Below are positions 1 through 4,511 of a DNA stretch of 5,601 nt, one piece after another. Position 1 is the first letter of the stretch. Each line of letters opens with the position of its first letter. The stretch is from assembly GCA_030642865.1 (NCBI GenBank), contig DAOWMW010000102.1:1-5601 (forward strand), read 5' to 3'. Below the pieces are notes generated by a model. It saw nothing but the letters and a program-made list of their open reading frames with translations. It was not told the origin of the DNA and searched no databases. Made by a program: the position numbers and the translations under genes. The stretch is from Desulfobacteraceae bacterium (GTDB taxonomy: Bacteria > Desulfobacterota > Desulfobacteria > Desulfobacterales > BuS5).

Positions 1-453
1 CTCTTGGTTTTTGAAATGGTAACGTTTTTAGCTACACCTTCAATGCGCCTGTGGAGAACAATTTTGACTTTTCCAACTTTCGGAAGATGGAGTCGACTCC
101 CTTCCAATTTGAATCGTTGGGGGTATCGAACGGATTGACTACCATACTTGGATTTGAATTTTGGATAGGCAGCACGACCTTGAAAAAAATTGACGTATGC
201 CATATCCAGGTCTTTCAATTTTTGTTGAAGCACTTGAGAATCTGCTTCCTTGAGCCATTCCAGTTCGCGTTTCATGTTGGGGAGTGTTTTGGCAGTAGCC
301 GAGTAAGACAAACCCTTGCCTGTTTCTTTGTAATGCTCCTTTCGGGCATTCAAGGCATTATTGTAAACAAATCGAGAATGGCCATATTTATAATTGATGC
401 CCAGGTATACGTTGCCTTGAGATCGTGCGGCCACGCCTCAATTTTAAAGCCAT
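1..453 (-). pseudogene. tnpB: IS200/IS605-family TnpB (OrfB), 5' part, frameshifted start, cut by the left edge
   Basis: TnpB proteins are RNA-guided nucleases carried by IS200/IS605-type insertion sequences. On the minus strand one open frame runs from 437 (after a TGA at 438-440) off the left edge. It encodes the family's N-terminal pattern: SRFVYNNALNARKEHYKE, then SATAKTLPNMKRELEWLKEA, VLQQKLKDLDMAYVNFFQGR and YPKFKSKYG, followed by RYPQRFKLEGSRLHLPKVGK and KNVTISKTK. These match the N-terminal and central OrfB_IS605 regions; the catalytic Asp/Glu residues would lie beyond the edge. The expected first residues (GFKIEAWPHDLKATY) are in a different frame, at about 451-407, and join well to YLGINYKYGHSRFVYN if the frame shifts near 403-411. 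No start codon is in frame with GFKIEAWPH: a TAA lies just upstream, and the ATG at 451-453 is in a third frame. The copy therefore looks decayed, unless there are sequencing errors. An in-frame GTG at 432-434 could start a shortened product. Family call is confident; pseudogene status is inferred. Confidence 0.82.
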
Positions 454-469
454 TTTTTTACAATGTCAC

Positions 470-550
470 AAAAAAGAGACGCGTTTATTCAAGACACCTT
501 TCTTCGATTTTCACCCTTTCCCTTTTTGTCCTCCCCCCGTGTGTCTCTTT
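470..550 (-). terminator. Possible intrinsic terminator after ardC (long-loop stem and T run)
   Basis: Read on the minus strand, an 11-bp imperfect inverted repeat (AAAGAGACACG, 550-540, with CGCGTCTCTTT, 483-473; one mismatch, inner 8 bp perfect) starts inside the ardC stop codon and ends in a run of six Ts (475-470). Stem plus T run at the end of the operon suggests a terminator. The loop of about 56 nt is far longer than usual, so the call is tentative. It could instead be the end of the neighbouring insertion sequence. Confidence 0.35.
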
Positions 551-1664
551 AAGTCTTTGAACACGACAAGCCCTTTGCCAAACCCTTTTGAGGGGCTTTT
601 TTCTGATGGGAAAGGTCTATCTTCAAATCAGCAACACGGTCAAAACCAACCTTAACAGCCAGATTTTTAGTATTCCTGTCTATCAGTTTCTGATCATCAA
701 TATCATTTACTGTAAAGCTATGCCTCTTTTCTATATTTGTTTTTTTGTTCCTGATTGTTATTTCATAGGTTATGTCCCTGGCTTTTTCTTTTTCAAACGC
801 CATTAAATATGATCTTATTTTTTCAGCGTCAGCACAAGCCTTGTAGATCTCAGTAGGTTTGTCTTTGAGGATTTTGACCCAGCTATCCACATATGCTAAA
901 TGCTGACCTGGATCATGGCCTATTTTCAATTGCATCCCGACCATATAAGAGGCTATTTCTGCCCTCATCTCTTCCCTGGCATATTCAGCGCTTCCAAAAG
1001 AATTAAACTTACTACCCCTGTCCAGTCGGGATTTATGCCCTGTCCAATGTCCAAGCTCATGTAATCCTGTTGAATAATATTTATCAGCAGAAGAAAATTG
1101 ATTTTTTTCAGGCAAGATTATTTTATCCGTGCCTGCCCTATAATATGCCCTGTCTCCTTTTACATGAGATATCTCAGCGCCGGAATTCTTTATAATAGAC
1201 TCAGCTCTTTCCTGTCTCTTCCAATCAGGTTCTAATGAGCTATCCAGAACAGGCATACCCTTAATTTGATCAGCATTAAATATATTATAATATCTCAGAA
1301 CAGGTTTTTCCAATTCTGTTGTCTGTGTCTTCTTTTCCCCGTTCTTGTCTATAATAATTTTGCCATGATTATCTTTTTTATAACCAGACCTGGTAAAGCT
1401 CCAAAATTGTATTGAAGTTCCTTTCGCTCCTTTTTTTACCTGCCATCCCTGATCTTGGGCTTGTTTATAGGTACACCATCTGGGATCAGATTTTCCTTTA
1501 CATGACAAATATATAAAATTTGATCCCTTATAAACAGTTTTAGACGCAGGGTTATAGGGGGCTGTGCATTCTTCAGGTTTCCATGGTTTTAACCAGGGCG
1601 CCGTTCCATTTTCAATGCTCTCTATAATTTTATCAGCGATTTCCCCAACCTTATTCTTTTTCAT
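549..1664 (-). CDS. ardC: ArdC-family antirestriction protein (ssDNA-binding domain plus zincin metallopeptidase)
   Basis: ArdC proteins are carried by conjugative plasmids and protect entering DNA from host restriction; some relatives (TraC1-like) bind single-stranded DNA. Numbering is from the ATG at 1662-1664 (371 aa). Residues 1-130 carry the ArdC N-terminal pattern: IIESIENGTAPWLKPW near 14-29, YKGSNFIYLS near 45-54 and GWQVKKGAKGTSIQFW near 73-88. A zincin domain follows, with the zinc motif HELGHWTGHKSRLDR (HELGH at 202-206) and a downstream EEMRAEIASYMVG segment (231-243) that should supply the third ligand. About 70 C-terminal residues beyond the zincin region (ITYEITIRNKKTN onward) are longer than in a typical ArdC of roughly 300 aa. 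The start was chosen because AGGAGG lies 5 nt upstream of this ATG; ATGs at 1665-1667 and 1686-1688 are alternatives, the latter without a comparable site. The gene overlaps the end of the preceding small gene by 14 bp, which suggests coupled translation in the traA operon. Confidence 0.9.
   Translation of the reverse strand: MKKNKVGEIADKIIESIENGTAPWLKPWKPEECTAPYNPASKTVYKGSNFIYLSCKGKSDPRWCTYKQAQDQGWQVKKGAKGTSIQFWSFTRSGYKKDNHGKIIIDKNGEKKTQTTELEKPVLRYYNIFNADQIKGMPVLDSSLEPDWKRQERAESIIKNSGAEISHVKGDRAYYRAGTDKIILPEKNQFSSADKYYSTGLHELGHWTGHKSRLDRGSKFNSFGSAEYAREEMRAEIASYMVGMQLKIGHDPGQHLAYVDSWVKILKDKPTEIYKACADAEKIRSYLMAFEKEKARDITYEITIRNKKTNIEKRHSFTVNDIDDQKLIDRNTKNLAVKVGFDRVADLKIDLSHQKKAPQKGLAKGLSCSKT
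568..602 (+). terminator. Plus-strand terminator-like hairpin inside the 3' end of ardC
   Basis: On the plus strand AAGCCC (568-573) can pair with GGGCTT (593-598), or a tighter CCCT-TTTG-AGGG hairpin (583-594) can form; both are followed by TTTTTT at 597-602. This looks like a rho-independent terminator pointing rightward, yet it lies within the last codons of the leftward ardC gene and no rightward gene precedes it here. It may be inherited sequence or chance. Confidence 0.35.
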
Positions 1665-1830
1665 CATCGCCTCCTTCGGACGCTTCAATTGCCTCTGTTT
1701 CAGTCACGGAATCTTCACTAAACGCCCCCAATTCGGTTGCTTCATCTAATGTGAAGGTATTGCCTTGCTTTTGTCTGCGGCTGCTAGCTTTTTTTGAATA
1801 TTTTCTATCAGTTTGTCTTTCATTGCTCAC
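1651..1830 (-). CDS. Small charged hypothetical protein (59 aa) between relaxase and ardC
   Basis: I do not recognise a named family. The frame opens with GTG at 1828-1830, overlapping the relaxase stop (GTGA), and stays open for 59 codons to TAA at 1651-1653. The N-terminal half is very basic and polar (MSNERQTDRKYSKKASSRRQ), the middle reads NTFTLDEATELGAFSED, and the tail is acidic (ending GGDDEKE). This basic-then-acidic layout, and stop/start overlaps on both sides, suggest an accessory transfer protein cotranslated with the relaxase. The position recalls the small TraD-type gene beside TraA on Ti-like plasmids, but I see no specific similarity. GGAG lies only 2 nt before the GTG. A stronger Shine-Dalgarno (GAGGTGA) serves an ATG at 1821-1823 in another frame, which encodes 25 codons; a -1 slip at the heptamer 1788-1794 would join the two frames. 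The 59-codon reading needs no slip and is preferred. Confidence 0.6.
   Translation of the reverse strand: MSNERQTDRKYSKKASSRRQKQGNTFTLDEATELGAFSEDSVTETEAIEASEGGDDEKE
1671..1677 (-). promoter_or_regulatory. Ribosome binding site of ardC
   Basis: The minus strand reads GAAGGAGG directly before CGATGATG. The spacing of 5 nt favours the second ATG (1662-1664). The site lies within the coding sequence of the 59-codon gene. Confidence 0.65.
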
Positions 1831-4268
1831 CTCTCCATACGTGGTTGATTTTTCTTCAAACCAGGCTTGTTCTCAGGAATCCTTTCTGCCTTGAGAAGCA
1901 TTTCTTTTATGTTTTTAAGCTGTCCTCTTGAAGCAAGGCTGGCGGCAAATTTTCTAACCTCTTTTGATAAACAGGCTTGTAGCTGATCTTTAGACAGGAG
2001 GCGTTGATCTATTTCTATATCTTTTTGCAATGGTTTATGCAGCTCATTAGACTGGACTGTTAATTTGTATGAATTTAGCCTTTCCTTTTCATCAAAATCA
2101 ACTATAACATCCCTTGCCTGACTAAAATCGCTAATCAGTTGCTTTGTGTTTTCACGGGATACAATCTTCTTCAAATGATCAAGATTTTTGAAATCCTTGT
2201 CTAGCCCTGCAAACAAAATAACATCCTTTGTATGCCGTGACAGTGCGACATATGTTGAATGTTTATTAAAATGCCTTGACCCCAGAACAAAGGCCTTTTC
2301 AACAGTGATACCCTGCGCTTTATGTACTGTGGAGGCATAGCCGTATGAGAAATCATTATAAACATTTGAATCAAACACCAGCCTCTTCCCAGTATTCAAA
2401 CGAACTCCTATGGTTTCATTTTTGCAATAATCAATAAAACCGACAGAACCGTTTTTAACTCCCATGGATCGTTCATTCCGCAGAAACATGATTTGATCGC
2501 CGCAACAAAATTCATGCCTGCCTTTTATGGTCTCTATAGAGACAGGTTTTCCCTTTAAAAAGCCGGATTTTTTCATGACCTCGCGAGCTTTCAAATTAAG
2601 ATCAATCACATCCTTGTTTCTGTATGCAAGGATGATCTTTGAAGAGACATATTGCCCCCATTTTTTTATAAGTTCATTTTTTGCTATTTCCGTTTTTTTG
2701 AATAACCTGACCTGTCCTGCTCTGTGATACATATCTATTGCTTTTGCAATTTCTTCTGGTTTGCCTGCCAATAATTTTGTTGCTTTTTTCTGCCACTTGT
2801 CATTTTGCCGTCTGATTTGAGTCAACTTGACAAGGCCTGTTCTTTCACAGATACCCCTAAAAGCCCCGCCTGCTTCTATGGGTTGTAATTGTGAATAATC
2901 GCCTACAAGGATCAGCTTTGCATTGGATTCAGCTGCCTTTTTGGTTATCTGATGCATTTGTCTGGTTCCCACCATTCCGGCCTCATCAACTACGATAATA
3001 CTTTTACTATTAACAAGGGCAGGGTTTTTCTCCCAGTCATATAATCGTTTATGAATTGTCTGGCTTTTGATTCCACTGCCTTTTTCCAGGCCTTCAGCGG
3101 CAATGCCGGATAAGGCCATCCCTGTCAGGGTGTATCCCTGTGCTTCATACGCATCTTTCACAGCCCCAAGGGTATAGCTTTTTCCTGCTCCAGCATATCC
3201 GACCATTGATACTATCTGTCCTTTTTCCATGATGTTTCTAAAGACTTTTTCTTGTTCCATGGACATTGTTTTATTGGCGATTGCCTGACGGATGTAATTT
3301 TTATGGACTCTATGTGTTATCTTGTTTGATAGTTCTGTTGCTGTATGCAGCATACGGTGTTCAGCAAGCAGTATTTTTTTTGTTGTGTATTTTGTTTCGC
3401 CTGTTTTATCTATTCCGACCTTCATTAAATCATCTGACGCAAATATATTTGTGGAGATCTGGTCATATTGTTTTTGATCGTAGCTATGGGATAAAACAAA
3501 CTTCAAGATGTCTTTTTTTGTAAAGACAGCATCATGATAGCTCAGGCAATCCAGCGCTATTGATGTGTCCTTTATTATTCTTTCGCCATTTTCTCTTAGT
3601 ATTCGATTATATTCACTTACGCGTTCATTTTCTGATGATTTATCTCCTTTATTTGCGGGTCCGAGTTTGATTTGAGGTTCAAGGTTTATTCCTCTGTCCG
3701 CTAGACTCATTGCGCTTACCTTGATGTCGTATCCTGCTTTTGCAAGGTGGTAGTTTTGCATCTCTGCCCATTGGCGTCGCCATTTCAACAAGTTCTTTTT
3801 TTTATTCCATGAACGATTTTTTTTGCCAAATCCGTCTTTTTCTATATTGCGCATGGTCAACATTATATGGGCGTGAGGGTTGTCTTCGTTATTGTGTATA
3901 TTTATGTCGGCAATCATGCCTTTTTTTATGAAATTATTATTTGCGTAGTCTGTTGCCAGTTCTATTTGTTTTTTCAGGCTTAGTTCCTGTGGCAGGGCTA
4001 TTTCAATTTCACGGGCCAGTTGGGAGTCGTGTCTTTTTTCTGTTTGTTCAACTTTGTTCCAGAGTTCAGGTCGGTTATATACCCATTGGGGGGCGTTTTC
4101 CGGGGCCAGGATTATTGAGTGTGCAAGGCCTTGTTTTTTTGTGTAGTCAAAGGTTAGTCCCTGGCGTTTGTCGTGCAGTTTGTCTCTGGCTCTGTATGCG
4201 GCTGAAGCTATGGCGCTTCTGCCTGATGAGCGTTTTATTATTTTTACTGAGCAGTGGTATGATGCCAT
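1827..4268 (-). CDS. traA: Ti-type TraA: MOBQ relaxase fused to RecD-like helicase
   Basis: This protein would nick one strand at oriT, stay bound to the 5' end and unwind the plasmid for transfer. Numbering is from the ATG at 4266-4268 (813 aa). The N-terminus MASYHCSVKIIKRSSGRSA and AAYRARD are MobA/MobL motifs. Tyr25 is the likely nucleophile and matches the Tyr25 position known for R1162 MobA. The metal-binding histidines are in INIHNNEDNPHAHIML (His125, His132, His134). The helicase part has Walker A GYAGAGKS (357-364), Walker B VVDEAGM (near 426-432), VGDYSQLQP (near 455-463), IRRQ (near 485-488), and late motifs YASTVHKAQGIT (near 644-655) and TYVALSRHT (near 672-680). An upstream in-frame GTG at 4299-4301 would add 11 residues, but family N-termini begin at MA-YH. 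No clear Shine-Dalgarno precedes the ATG; an A-rich stretch does, behind a GC-rich hairpin. It is shorter than the roughly 1100-residue Ti TraA, ending soon after the helicase. First gene of the operon; its stop overlaps the next start. Confidence 0.95.
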   Translation of the reverse strand: MASYHCSVKIIKRSSGRSAIASAAYRARDKLHDKRQGLTFDYTKKQGLAHSIILAPENAPQWVYNRPELWNKVEQTEKRHDSQLAREIEIALPQELSLKKQIELATDYANNNFIKKGMIADINIHNNEDNPHAHIMLTMRNIEKDGFGKKNRSWNKKKNLLKWRRQWAEMQNYHLAKAGYDIKVSAMSLADRGINLEPQIKLGPANKGDKSSENERVSEYNRILRENGERIIKDTSIALDCLSYHDAVFTKKDILKFVLSHSYDQKQYDQISTNIFASDDLMKVGIDKTGETKYTTKKILLAEHRMLHTATELSNKITHRVHKNYIRQAIANKTMSMEQEKVFRNIMEKGQIVSMVGYAGAGKSYTLGAVKDAYEAQGYTLTGMALSGIAAEGLEKGSGIKSQTIHKRLYDWEKNPALVNSKSIIVVDEAGMVGTRQMHQITKKAAESNAKLILVGDYSQLQPIEAGGAFRGICERTGLVKLTQIRRQNDKWQKKATKLLAGKPEEIAKAIDMYHRAGQVRLFKKTEIAKNELIKKWGQYVSSKIILAYRNKDVIDLNLKAREVMKKSGFLKGKPVSIETIKGRHEFCCGDQIMFLRNERSMGVKNGSVGFIDYCKNETIGVRLNTGKRLVFDSNVYNDFSYGYASTVHKAQGITVEKAFVLGSRHFNKHSTYVALSRHTKDVILFAGLDKDFKNLDHLKKIVSRENTKQLISDFSQARDVIVDFDEKERLNSYKLTVQSNELHKPLQKDIEIDQRLLSKDQLQACLSKEVRKFAASLASRGQLKNIKEMLLKAERIPENKPGLKKNQPRMER

Positions 4269-4283
4269 TTTGTTTTTGGGGTT

Positions 4284-4296
4284 CGGGGTTTCCCCG
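4284..4296. repeat. GC-rich hairpin just upstream of the relaxase start
   Basis: CGGGG and CCCCG form a 5-bp stem with a 3-base loop. In the relaxase mRNA it ends about 15 nt before the predicted ATG at 4268 and could limit ribosome access; it may equally belong to oriT. Confidence 0.55.
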
Positions 4297-4301
4297 CGCA
4301 C

Positions 4302-4318
4302 ACATTACGGAGTAATGT
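4302..4318 (+). repeat. Perfect inverted repeat 5' of the predicted nick
   Basis: ACATTAC and GTAATGT form a 7-bp stem with a GGA loop. An outer pair, GCGCAC (4296-4301) and GTGCGC (4323-4328), can extend it across the nick core with bulged bases between. In MOBQ systems the relaxase binds a repeat in this position. Confidence 0.8.
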
Positions 4319-4327
4319 ATAAGTGCG

Positions 4328-4343
4328 CACTTCTTTCGAAGTG
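4328..4343. repeat. Hairpin starting at the predicted nick
   Basis: CACTTC and GAAGTG form a 6-bp stem with a TTTC loop. Its first base is the first base 3' of the predicted nick, so it would sit at the leading 5' end of the transferred strand. Confidence 0.65.
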
Positions 4344-4346
4344 GGG

Positions 4347-4361
4347 GCTGGCTTTGCCAGC
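4347..4361. repeat. GCTGGC/GCCAGC hairpin at the right side of oriT
   Basis: GCTGGC-TTT-GCCAGC is a perfect 6-bp stem with a 3-base loop. It is the fourth short-loop hairpin in this 78-bp cluster. No T run follows closely on either strand, so it does not look like a terminator. Confidence 0.6.
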
Positions 4362-4383
4362 TGTGGAGGTTGTTTTTATTTGG

Positions 4384-4412
4384 ATTTTATAGATTTTTTT
4401 ATGGCTTGTCAA
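4384..4412 (-). promoter_or_regulatory. Sigma70-like promoter of the traA operon
   Basis: On the minus strand TTGACA (4412-4407, perfect consensus) is followed by a 17-bp spacer and TAAAAT (4389-4384). A shifted TATAAA with a 15-bp spacer overlaps it. Transcription would begin near 4377, giving a leader of about 110 nt that contains the whole oriT candidate. Confidence 0.7.
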
Positions 4413-4424
4413 TTTTTTTTGCTG

Positions 4425-4453
4425 TTGACAATTTATGGTGAAAATTCTATTTT
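4425..4453 (+). promoter_or_regulatory. Sigma70-like promoter of the coupling-protein gene
   Basis: TTGACA (4425-4430, perfect consensus), a 17-bp spacer, then TATTTT (4448-4453, four of six bases of the -10 consensus). The start would be near 4460, about 20 nt before the short upstream ORF. Its -35 box is 12 bp from that of the leftward promoter, with eight Ts between them. Confidence 0.65.
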
Positions 4454-4478
4454 TTTAAATAAAGAATAGGATTGAACC

Positions 4479-4511
4479 ATGACGCTAAATGCAAATCAAG
4501 GGGAGAATTGA
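4479..4511 (+). CDS. Possible 10-codon leader peptide overlapping the coupling-protein start
   Basis: ATG at 4479-4481 opens a 10-codon frame (MTLNANQGEN) ending at TGA 4509-4511, which overlaps the next gene's ATG as TGATG. AGGA lies 7 nt before its ATG. The position suggests translational coupling to the coupling-protein gene, whose own Shine-Dalgarno lies inside this frame. No function can be read from so short a peptide, and chance is possible. Confidence 0.35.
   Translation: MTLNANQGEN
4500..4505 (+). promoter_or_regulatory. Ribosome binding site of the coupling-protein gene
   Basis: GGGGAG lies 5 nt before the ATG at 4511-4513. This supports that start over later in-frame ATGs. Confidence 0.65.

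Larger units (their letters stand above)
4284..4361 (+). other. oriT: Candidate origin of transfer (oriT), MOBQ type
   Basis: This stretch lies between the divergent relaxase and coupling-protein genes, the usual place for oriT in Ti-like systems. On the plus strand a perfect 7-bp inverted repeat, ACATTAC-GGA-GTAATGT (4302-4318), is followed after one base by TAAGTGCGCACTT (4320-4332). From memory, RSF1010/R1162 and pSC101 have the same order: an inverted repeat, then a core close to TAAGTGCGCCCT or TAAATGCGCCCT, nicked after GCG. By that analogy the nick would fall between 4327 and 4328 on the plus strand. The matching relaxase class next door supports this. The core is a 12-bp palindrome (4321-4332), so the minus strand also reads AAGTGCG, but without the leading T or a spaced inverted repeat. 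Confidence 0.72.

Noticed and set aside
51..560. 169-codon plus-strand open frame
   Set aside because: It lies opposite the tnpB reading frame, which has clear family motifs; the plus-strand product is a shadow.
4266..4301. GTG at 4299-4301 as relaxase start
   Set aside because: It adds 11 residues unlike the family, lacks a ribosome site, and would move the nucleophile from Tyr25 to Tyr36.
3941..4315. 124-codon plus-strand frame opposite the relaxase N-terminus
   Set aside because: The opposite strand encodes the relaxase catalytic motifs; the plus product is a low-complexity hydrophobic shadow.
4447..4469. CTATT/AATAG inverted repeat near the rightward -10 as an operator
   Set aside because: Five-bp arms in very AT-rich sequence are expected by chance.
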